Origin: Prevotellaceae bacterium
GTDB lineage: Bacteria; Bacteroidota; Bacteroidia; Bacteroidales; UBA932
NCBI GenBank assembly: GCA_031267155.1
Contig: JAIRZR010000333.1
Location: 1 to 10,389 of the forward strand
Length of the DNA stretch: 10,389 nt
Direction of reading: 5' to 3'
In this document: in pieces, positions 1 through 4,890 of the stretch
How the letters are laid out: every line of letters begins with the position of its first letter
Position numbering within the stretch: the stretch's first letter is position 1
Position numbers and translations under genes: made by a program
The notes under the pieces: generated by a model
What the model was told of the DNA's origin: nothing
What the model saw: the letters and a program-made list of their open reading frames with translations, nothing else
The model's database searches: none

Positions 1-219
1 AAACGTTGAAAGTGACGTATTGGAGCCTTCCCCCGACGGGGGAAACGCTGAAAACAGTTTTTTTGACCTTTCCCCCGACGGGGGAAACACTAAAAATGAC
101 ATATCGGAGCTTTCCCCCAAGAGGGGAAACGCTGAAAACAGTTTTTTTTGCCTTTCCCCCGACGGGGGAAACACCAAAAATGACATATCGAAGCTTTCCC
201 CCGACGGGGGAAACACTGA
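1..219. repeat. 42-bp-period palindromic tandem array with 84-bp higher-order period
   Basis: Five palindromic cores (TTTCCCCCGACGGGGGAAAC and close variants) begin at 27, 69, 111, 153 and 195, exactly 42 bp apart. The core at 111 is altered (CCCCCAAGAGGGG). The 22-bp linkers alternate between two types. Type A starts GCTGAAAACAG and runs into a T tract (47-68, 131-152). Type B carries AAAAATGACATATCG (89-110, 173-194). Adjacent linkers therefore differ while every second one is nearly identical, so the real unit is an 84-bp dimer. The array runs off the left edge and decays after about 219. Because 42 is a multiple of three, two forward frames stay open through it. I read those ORFs as by-products of the period, not genes. 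Linkers recur, so this is not a CRISPR. Confidence 0.9.
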
Positions 220-349
220 ATGGCGGCTGGTGGCTGCAAGCGGCAACCGACATCAAAACGGTACTAATGTAAAATAGATGCTTCATATAATTTCTTTCTT
301 GATAACAGACGGATCATGCTGCGAAGAAAAAACAAACCACTTAAAAAAA

Positions 350-427
350 CGCTTAAAAAAACGCTTAATCGCTAAAAAAAAAACGAGAAAAATTCTTTAT
401 CATTTTTTAAGCGATTTATTAAGCGCT
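350..427 (-). terminator. AT-rich dyad, possible minus-strand terminator
   Basis: Two CGCTTAA motifs (350-356, 362-368) face two TTAAGCG motifs (407-413, 419-425). Both pairs are spaced 12 bp and all four are symmetric about position 387.5. On the minus strand an arm containing AATCGCT pairs with AGCGATT, internal A and T tracts extend the stem, and seven T residues (complement of 355-361) follow. It could terminate the leftward operons, although the nearest gene ends about 280 bp upstream. The two-by-two half-site spacing would equally suit a DNA-binding operator. Around it, 220-349 and 428-575 hold nothing else I can support. Confidence 0.35.
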
Positions 428-575
428 CGCTATTCAATACATGGCTTTAGTTTTCAACCGATAAACAAACTCTATCATATATATATATCGTAACCCGTTC
501 GAACATATTCTTCCGAAATCGTTTTTATATTCTTTCGTTATTATACTCTGCGCGAGACAAAATTGTGCACCCGTA

Positions 576-597
576 GAGACGCGATGCATCGCGTCTC
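576..597. repeat. Perfect 22-bp palindrome (intergenic repeat)
   Basis: GAGACGCGATG followed by its exact reverse complement CATCGCGTCTC. From memory, palindromes of this type recur between genes in Bacteroidales genomes, but no other copy lies in this window. It sits between the terminator-like dyad and the duplicated block, and could form a hairpin or cruciform. Confidence 0.75.
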
Positions 598-704
598 CAC
601 ACCGAATCGCGTCATTCCTGTCGGGACAAGGCTCTGCCTGTCTCCGATATGCAAGGCAGAACCTTTCCCGAACAGGGGGGGGGCGATAACTCAACATATT
701 CCTC

Positions 705-914
705 TTAATCCGGGATTGACTGTTGCAATATCTCAGGCGGTGAAACCGAAAAGGGATGAACCGTAATAAAATACAAAACCTGAAGTATGATCAGAAAACA
801 CAGAGCCCAGTACCATTCCGGATGCACTTTTTCTTTCCGTACGATCTTCAACAATATCACCGCCATTACAAAAACAAGCGGTAATATAAATATGCTTATG
901 ATAACTATTTCCAT
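705..914 (-). CDS. Small two-helix membrane protein (copy 1)
   Basis: This is a 69-residue protein starting at the ATG at 914. A TTG at 938 would add eight residues that read straight out of the repeat, so I prefer the ATG. Helix 1 is about residues 3-25 (ending in AVILLKIVRK). A short charged loop KEKVHPEWY follows, then helix 2 at about 39-56 (ALCFLIILQVLYFIT), then a polar tail ending in EILQQSIPD. The layout resembles the PLDc_N-type fold of two helices with a W-containing second helix, but it lacks the usual proline-glycine pair, so family membership is unproven. The paralogue at 8605-8826 differs by a four-codon in-frame gap and mostly conservative changes, which supports a real gene. 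Repeat R1 with its mini-ORF lies 34 bp upstream. Function unknown. Confidence 0.6.
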   Translation of the reverse strand: MEIVIISIFILPLVFVMAVILLKIVRKEKVHPEWYWALCFLIILQVLYFITVHPFSVSPPEILQQSIPD

Positions 915-930
915 ATCTTTTAATTTAATT

Positions 931-1086
931 TTTCGCAAACCGTTTTTGTTATTTTACAAGAGAAAAGGCGTTTGCCGTTCTCCTTTCATCTTGCTGCATT
1001 TCTGCTTCGACCGCTTCCGTCCGTCCCTGTTTTTCCCTCAAAGCATAAAGAAAAAAACATTTCATCCGGACATCCTCACGGAGGCA
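931..1086 (-). repeat. Interspersed repeat R1 (R family, 4 copies)
   Basis: First of four copies (also 4636-4793, 8841-8995 and about 9744-9865), all in the same orientation. Minus-strand landmarks in order are CCTCCGTGAGGATGTCCGG, a block with GAGGGAAAAACAGGGACG, then GGCAAACGCC and TTTGCG just before the downstream gene. The copy ends about 17 bp before the start codon at 914. No target-site duplications or transposase are visible. It could be an ancient mobile repeat or a conserved leader. Confidence 0.85.
949..1065 (-). CDS. Conserved mini-ORF in repeat R1 (38 aa)
   Basis: The ORF runs from ATG at 1065 to TAA at 949. The peptide begins MKCFFLYALREKQGR and ends ERRTANAFSLVK. R3 encodes an equivalent peptide of 37 residues (one codon fewer) and R4 an extended one, so the frame is preserved across indels that are multiples of three. 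R2 starts with GTG and carries a 1-nt insertion. The opposite strand is also open here, with wobble positions coinciding, so substitution patterns do not reveal the coding strand. The ORF lies 34 bp before the next gene and could be a leader peptide, a tiny independent gene, or an accident of the repeat. Confidence 0.3.
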   Translation of the reverse strand: MKCFFLYALREKQGRTEAVEAEMQQDERRTANAFSLVK

Positions 1087-1161
1087 TCTGTAATTTCAAT
1101 AAAAATCTATTCATAAAAACTTTTTTTTTAATTAATTCATTTATAAAAAGCGAAGAAACAG

Positions 1162-1181
1162 GCAATGGCATGTACCATTGC
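1162..1181. other. Hairpin: 7-bp perfect stem, 6-nt loop
   Basis: GCAATGG at 1162-1168 pairs with CCATTGC at 1175-1181 around the loop CATGTA. No T tract directly follows on either strand, so it is not a clear terminator. The AT-rich stretch 1087-1210 around it has no supported gene. Confidence 0.5.
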
Positions 1182-1210
1182 TTTCAGTGCATATCAAACC
1201 TTTTTCTGCT

Positions 1211-1369
1211 TCTATGACGTTTTGTGTGGGTAAATAAAAACGGTTCTATACCAAATCGTGGGTAGATAATTAGGGCGACGGTTGCCCGTAAGGGCATTCA
1301 TGTCAATAGAAAAATGGATACCCTATTGACAATTGAAGTGCAAATTCTACCCATACGAAACGTTATAGA
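1211..1369. repeat. Inverted-repeat element, MITE-like or recombination-site-like
   Basis: A 24-bp motif at 1211-1234 (TCTATGACGTTTTGTGTGGG...) is matched at 20 of 24 positions by the reverse complement of 1346-1369. A third, weaker copy lies in direct orientation at 1245-1266 (TCTATACC...TCGTGGGTAGA). Inside are two further hairpins: GTCAATAG (1302-1309) with CTATTGAC (1323-1330), and TGCCC-GTAA-GGGCA (1283-1296). The right arm supplies the last five codons and stop of the small ORF at 1347-1523. No target-site duplication is evident. It could be a decayed MITE, a recombinase site pair or a structured RNA 3' end. Confidence 0.55.
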
Positions 1370-1523
1370 GCCAATATAAAACAGGACCTAATACCGGTAA
1401 AAACCATATTATCCATAACCAAGGCGGGTTGATATGCTTCTTTGAACTCATTATGTCAATAATTAATGCCAAATACAAAAGAACGCACAACAGTATGATG
1501 CCTGTTACAATTATCAATCGCAT
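1347..1523 (-). CDS. PLDc_N-like small membrane protein
   Basis: The protein has 58 residues from ATG 1523. Helix 1 is about residues 3-25 (IIVTGIILLCVLLYLALIID). A polar loop MSSKKHINP follows, then helix 2 with WLWIIWFLPVLGPVLYWLY. The pattern W..I.FLPVLGPVLYW is the hallmark of the PLDc_N-type domain (PF13396-like) found alone or in front of phospholipase D enzymes. The final residues NVSYG and the stop are encoded by the right arm of the inverted-repeat element, so the original C-terminus may have been replaced. The same reading frame continues upstream into the displaced 3' end of the broken DUF1573 gene without a stop, so translation could instead begin there. Function unknown; it is probably an inner-membrane protein. 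Confidence 0.6.
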   Translation of the reverse strand: MRLIIVTGIILLCVLLYLALIIDIMSSKKHINPPWLWIIWFLPVLGPVLYWLYNVSYG

Positions 1524-1562
1524 ATTAAAGACTTCAAACCGGTCAAAAAAACCTTTTTGTCT

Positions 1563-1867
1563 ATCCGTGATCACTTCACCTTCTATTTTTAAAATTTCCA
1601 CATCTTTTGTTGCATTGGGCATTCGGGGATTGTACATCCGCAGGAAGCCGTTACTTTATAGATGACCAAAGGCGATGAACCTTTGTTCATGAAAATAAAT
1701 GTGGTTTGCACTACGGAATCTTGATTGAGATTGATTTCATCGAAATCATATTTTTTTGATTCAAAATCGATGACAGGCGCTATTTCTTGAGCTGAGATAC
1801 CCTCAACAGCGAATATCGCGATCAATATTAACCAATGTTTTAATTCTTTTCTTTTAATACTTCTCAT
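1563..1867 (-). pseudogene. DUF1573 protein, broken by internal out-of-frame deletion (copy 1)
   Basis: The ATG at 1867 opens a signal peptide (KHWLILIAIFAVEGISAQ). A DUF1573 N-terminal half follows: KKYDFDEINLNQDSVVQTTF, then SPLVIYKVTASCGCTIPE. After CGCTIPE the frame reads nine foreign residues and stops at 1589. The family C-terminal strand NATKDVEILKIEGEV appears in the next frame (about 1616-1563). Compared with the copy at 2806-3348, about 35 codons between the CGCT motif and the last strand are missing, so a deletion has joined the two parts out of frame. It starts 8 bp after the thioredoxin gene at 1875-2780, matching the gene order of the first module. A 92-residue truncated product is still possible. 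DUF1573 is an Ig-like domain of secreted Bacteroidota proteins; its role is not established. Confidence 0.75.
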
Positions 1868-1874
1868 ATACCAT

Positions 1875-2780
1875 TTATTTATAGTTTAATTTTTTATCAA
1901 TAAAATCACCGGCATTTTCAATACCACCTCTGAATATCAGTTTGCTGTCCCGGTCAAAGAGCAATACGGTCGGATAGAAATTTATACCGAGTTCTTTCAG
2001 AACGGGATTTTCTATATCAATAGCCAGGCAAGGATATTTATAGCCTTCGTTTTCCAATATTTGGGTGCCGGTAGAACAGTTTTCGGGCGTTCTGTTCCTG
2101 TCCCTGTCTCCTTTCATAAAACTGTGCATACCATAGATCTTTATTTCGTTGTTTCCGGCGTATTTATCGTATAATTTTTGCAATTCCGGCATTTTCTTAT
2201 AGCATATTCCGCAATAGGTATACCAACAGTCAAGCAGCAGGTATTTCCCCTTGAAATCAACCAGCGAAAGGGTATCGCCCGATGAAGTTTGAAACTGAAT
2301 ATCGAAATTTGTTCCGGCATCAATTTTACCGGTAAAAGTTCCATAACTCAGTTTATGGATCCACATTTTATAGCCTGCTATGGAAAACCAGAAACACCAA
2401 ATGATACTTATTGTGAGAGTTAAAACCCTAAGATGTCGTTTTGATTTATAAAATACATATCCCCAAAGAACGGCGGAAATATGGATGAGACATTCCAAAG
2501 CGGAGCCTAATGTTCCCTGAAAATTCATGATGCGAATCGGAAGCGTTATTGCATTTAACCCAACAAGAAGGGATACAAGAATGAGCGTTGTGGACAATTT
2601 GTCCCTTACTTTGGCAAGGCAATAGAATGTCATTATAAAATAAATTATAAATCCGACAATAGAAGATATGTGAAACCCGTCAAGCGAACCTATTGTTACA
2701 TATCCACCCCTTAATGGAGCTATCAACAAACTCATCAATAATGATACTCCAAAAATCTTAAAAAACACTTTCTTTTTCAT
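1875..2780 (-). CDS. Membrane-anchored TlpA-like thioredoxin (copy 1)
   Basis: The protein has 301 residues from ATG 2780; the frame is open upstream to 2858, but that part overlaps the DUF1573 gene. About five hydrophobic segments (roughly residues 5-21, 38-55, 64-80, 94-111, 117-135) follow a positively charged N-terminus, which would place the C-terminal domain in the periplasm. That domain (about 155-301) is thioredoxin-like: GDTLSLVDFKGKYLLLDCW, active site C190-G-I-C193 in YTYCGICYKKMPEL, and cis-proline P270 in FYPTVLLFD. C185 and C251 are conserved in copy 2. This is the TlpA/ResA-like redoxin pattern, and it predicts thiol-disulfide exchange on an exported substrate. The N-terminal membrane region is not one I can name; a MauE/DoxX-like origin is possible. 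The last codons share a 32-bp identical stretch with copy 2. Confidence 0.85.
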   Translation of the reverse strand: MKKKVFFKIFGVSLLMSLLIAPLRGGYVTIGSLDGFHISSIVGFIIYFIMTFYCLAKVRDKLSTTLILVSLLVGLNAITLPIRIMNFQGTLGSALECLIHISAVLWGYVFYKSKRHLRVLTLTISIIWCFWFSIAGYKMWIHKLSYGTFTGKIDAGTNFDIQFQTSSGDTLSLVDFKGKYLLLDCWYTYCGICYKKMPELQKLYDKYAGNNEIKIYGMHSFMKGDRDRNRTPENCSTGTQILENEGYKYPCLAIDIENPVLKELGINFYPTVLLFDRDSKLIFRGGIENAGDFIDKKLNYK

Positions 2781-2805
2781 GTCTGTACTGTTTAAATTTG
2801 TATTA

Positions 2806-3348
2806 CTATCTTTGATTTTGACATTCCCAACTTCGCTTAAAATCAGGCAATCTATCATTCAATCTATTAACATTCGTTTTTTGACTGTTATTTGTTAAAT
2901 CAAACAATAGATTACCTGAAAATCCTTGAGGGTTAAAGACAATTTTTACCTGTCCTTTTTTACCGGCTTCGACAGGTGCTTTCGTCCATTCCGAAGCAGT
3001 ACATCCGCAGGAGGTCGTTACTTTATACACAACTAAGGGAATACTTTCTATATTATCGAAAGGAAAAACAACGCTGACTGCCGAATCCTTTTTGATGTCA
3101 ATTTTCCCAAAATCATGTTTCTTCTTTTCAAAACTGATTATGGCATTTCTCTCCTGCGCAATAACGCCATTAACAGTTAGCATGGCTACCAGTATCAGGC
3201 ATGATTTCTTTGCTTTTCCTTTCAGCGAGCCGAACCTTAATCCTGTATTTTCTAACCAATACAACAGATCTGTCGTAATAAATTGTCCGTTCATCTTTGT
3301 TCTGTTATCAATTTTATCTTTCATATATTTCGTGAAATTTTTAATCAT
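2806..3348 (-). CDS. DUF1573 domain protein (copy 2)
   Basis: The protein has 180 residues from ATG 3348, 9 bp after the upstream thioredoxin gene. A signal peptide-like segment lies unusually far in (residues 43-65, KGKAKKSCLILVAMLTVNGV, cleavage near IAQ). In the broken paralogue it sits at the very N-terminus, so the first 40 residues may be an extension or the start may be misplaced; no Met lies nearer. The domain follows: KKHDFGKIDIKKDSAVSVVF, then PLVVYKVTTSCGCT with C114 and C116, then AGKKGQVKIVFNPQGFSGN. The expected last strand is missing in this frame. A candidate (ILSEVGNV) occurs in the next frame near 2815-2840, suggesting a late frameshift. Likely periplasmic or surface-exposed partner of the adjacent thioredoxin; function unknown. 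Confidence 0.75.
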   Translation of the reverse strand: MIKNFTKYMKDKIDNRTKMNGQFITTDLLYWLENTGLRFGSLKGKAKKSCLILVAMLTVNGVIAQERNAIISFEKKKHDFGKIDIKKDSAVSVVFPFDNIESIPLVVYKVTTSCGCTASEWTKAPVEAGKKGQVKIVFNPQGFSGNLLFDLTNNSQKTNVNRLNDRLPDFKRSWECQNQR

Positions 3349-3357
3349 GATTCATTC

Positions 3358-4233
3358 TTATAAATTATTCAACTTTTTATCAATAAAATCACCGGCATTT
3401 TCAATCGTTCCCCTGAATGTCAAATATCCTTCCCCGTCAAATATCAATACGGTAGGGTAGCCGGTTACTCCAAGCAGTTCCAGCATCGGATCATCTATAT
3501 CAATGGAAAAACAGGGAAGGGATAATCTCATTCTTGTTTTCAGAATATCGCTGCCGGTTTCTACGGTCTCTTTGTCATATCCTGCTCTATCGGACATTCG
3601 GCTATGCAGTGCAAAAATTACAATTTCCGTGTTATCTTTATATTTGTCGTACAATTCCTGAACTATTGGAATCTTTTTATAACACACGCCACAATAGGTG
3701 TACCAGCAATCGACAACTACATATTTCCCTCTGAAATCGCTCAAAGAAATTGTATCTCCTTCTGTATTTTGAAATTGAAGATTGCTGATTTCTAATTTTG
3801 CTGTTTGTCCGGTAAAACTGCCATAATAGATTTTGTGAACCCACATATTGTAACCTTTAAAATATAAAAACAGGCAACTCAATACAGAGATACAGATAAT
3901 AATCGACCGGACATACTTGTTTAAAAAATAAAACGCAAATCCCATGAAAATACCCAAAATATGGAATAAATAATCAGGGAAAGATATTAAAGAATCCTTG
4001 AAATGGGCTATACGAAATGACAATCCTAATGCAGAACATCCTATTACAGATAGTAATAAAAGATAGAATGGCTTTACAGGCCGCCTATTTTTTAGAACAA
4101 AATACATAAAAATAAAGTAAAATACAAAAGTAGTTACGGAACAAAGTTGAAAACTAATCATTCGTAAAGGAGATGTTATCAGCTCAATCGCAAAAGATAT
4201 AAATAATACTATACATACTTTCTTGAATTTCAT
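3358..4233 (-). CDS. Membrane-anchored TlpA-like thioredoxin (copy 2)
   Basis: The protein has 291 residues from ATG 4233, 13 bp after the lipoprotein gene. About five hydrophobic segments (roughly 5-21, 29-47, 55-73, 86-104, 109-126) end at a motif shared with copy 1 (GYNMWVHKIYYGSFTG). The thioredoxin domain (about 150-291) has DTISLSDFRGKYVVVDCW, active site C181-G-V-C184 followed by YKKIP, and cis-proline P260 in GYPTVLIFD. C176 lies five residues before the first active-site cysteine and C241 sits in LPCFSIDIDDP; both are conserved in copy 1. An odd number of helices after a positive N-terminus puts this domain in the periplasm. Together with the next gene it forms one half of a tandem thioredoxin/DUF1573 duplication. 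The redox direction (reductase or oxidase) cannot be told from sequence. Confidence 0.85.
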   Translation of the reverse strand: MKFKKVCIVLFISFAIELITSPLRMISFQLCSVTTFVFYFIFMYFVLKNRRPVKPFYLLLLSVIGCSALGLSFRIAHFKDSLISFPDYLFHILGIFMGFAFYFLNKYVRSIIICISVLSCLFLYFKGYNMWVHKIYYGSFTGQTAKLEISNLQFQNTEGDTISLSDFRGKYVVVDCWYTYCGVCYKKIPIVQELYDKYKDNTEIVIFALHSRMSDRAGYDKETVETGSDILKTRMRLSLPCFSIDIDDPMLELLGVTGYPTVLIFDGEGYLTFRGTIENAGDFIDKKLNNL

Positions 4234-4246
4234 ATTCGTTAATTAT

Positions 4247-4618
4247 TTAATAAAAAACATCTTTATGCTCATTTGTATTGGATTCAAAAACGGTTTCATT
4301 GGTTTTTATGAACACATACAATTTATCCAAATGCTCTTTTTCTTTATTTTCCCAATCAAGAGCCAAAATATCATTTAACTTTGTCAACCAAAGATCCTGT
4401 TTCTGCTTGGACGACATTGCTGCAAAGATTGCTCTTTGAGTTTTTTCATTATAGTTCATAAATTTTTCTCTGCTCATTTCCCAAATATCGGATAAATTTT
4501 CTTTTATCCAAGCATTTATTTCTTTATCACAACTGTAAACTTCTGCGTCCTGTGAACAGGAAATCAATACCAAACACATAAGTGCAATACATGCGTTTAT
4601 AATAACTTTTATTTTCAT
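4247..4618 (-). CDS. Fulvocin C-related lipoprotein, lacking the Cys-rich tail
   Basis: The protein has 123 residues from ATG 4618. A lipoprotein signal ends in LVLISC with acceptor C21. The mature part opens with EVYSCDKEINAWIKENL and continues with helical segments (KTQRAIFAAMSSKQKQDLWL, DWENKEKEHLDKLYVFI). From memory this fits the Bacteroidota proteins annotated as fulvocin C-related bacteriocin proteins, whose longer members end in a cysteine-rich segment. Here the gene stops at VFESNTNEHKDVFY, and only 13 bp precede the thioredoxin gene, so that segment is absent. It is the first gene after repeat R2, 18 bp from the repeat's end, and heads the thioredoxin/DUF1573 run. It may be a substrate or partner of the redox proteins; killing activity is not implied. 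Family assignment is moderately sure. Confidence 0.6.
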   Translation of the reverse strand: MKIKVIINACIALMCLVLISCSQDAEVYSCDKEINAWIKENLSDIWEMSREKFMNYNEKTQRAIFAAMSSKQKQDLWLTKLNDILALDWENKEKEHLDKLYVFIKTNETVFESNTNEHKDVFY

Positions 4619-4772
4619 GTTGTTTATATTTTAACTTTCCGCAAACCATTTTTGTTGTTTTACAAGAGAGAAAGGCGTTTGCCATTCTCCTTTCATCTTG
4701 CTGCATTTTTGCTTCGACCGCTTCCGTCCGTCCCTGTTTTTCCCTCAAAGCATAAAGAAAAAAACATTTCAC
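4527..4772 (-). pseudogene. Degenerate mini-ORF in repeat R2
   Basis: This copy of the R-family mini-ORF starts with GTG at 4772 instead of ATG. It matches R1 closely (KCFFLYALREKQGR, then RRMANAF), then carries one extra nucleotide in the CTCTCTTG stretch. The shift removes the stop used in R1 and R3, so the frame runs through the lipoprotein gene start to 4527. If the mini-ORF is functional elsewhere, this copy looks damaged. Confidence 0.3.
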
Positions 4773-4890
4773 CCGGACATCCTCACGGAGGCAGGAGTTC
4801 TTCCGGAGTGCGTTGCTCTGAAAGATTGTCCTGCCTTGATTGCGGTTTGTTAACCGATTCTGCATCCGTCCGGCTTTCAGATGCCGGATT
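4636..4890 (-). repeat. Interspersed repeat R2 with upstream tail extension
   Basis: The core 4636-4793 matches R1 and R3. The homology continues to about 4890 and is shared there only with R4. The extension encodes the last 35 residues and stop of the O-antigen ligase-like gene. The copy ends 18 bp before the lipoprotein start codon. A visible drop in GC content occurs at this repeat, so it may mark a recombination junction. Confidence 0.85.

Larger units (their letters stand above)
619..1086. repeat. Duplicated block D1 (second copy near 8488-8995)
   Basis: This block matches 8488-8995 throughout. It holds an intergenic repeat with the core GTCGGGACAAGGCTCTGCCT, the small membrane protein gene at 705-914, and repeat R1. 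Differences include an extra stretch of roughly 30 bp near 8530-8570 in the other copy, a four-codon in-frame indel in the gene, and a run of nine G (675-683) where the other copy has four. It reads as a segmental duplication carrying one small gene. Confidence 0.85.

Noticed and set aside
1..219. CRISPR array
   Set aside because: The spacers are not unique: two linker types alternate and are nearly identical within type. No cas gene is present.
6..277. Two overlapping forward ORFs across the palindromic array
   Set aside because: The 42-bp period keeps any stop-free frame open; there is no plausible start, no ribosome site and no domain. I treat the array as a DNA repeat.
278..493. Forward ORF of 71 codons
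   Set aside because: Lysine-rich translation of the AT-rich dyad with no recognisable domain; composition explains it.
675..683. Run of nine G as a phase-variation tract
   Set aside because: It lies outside any supported coding region and has no promoter context; it could also be a sequencing uncertainty.
434..766. ORFs on both strands across the palindrome and intergenic repeat
   Set aside because: They consist of the palindrome and repeat sequence, have unrelated ends in the two repeat copies, and show no domain.
2781..2858. Longer start for thioredoxin copy 1 at 2858
   Set aside because: The extra 26 residues overlap the DUF1573 gene and precede a good start and first membrane helix at MKKK; the overlap probably reflects the displaced DUF1573 end.
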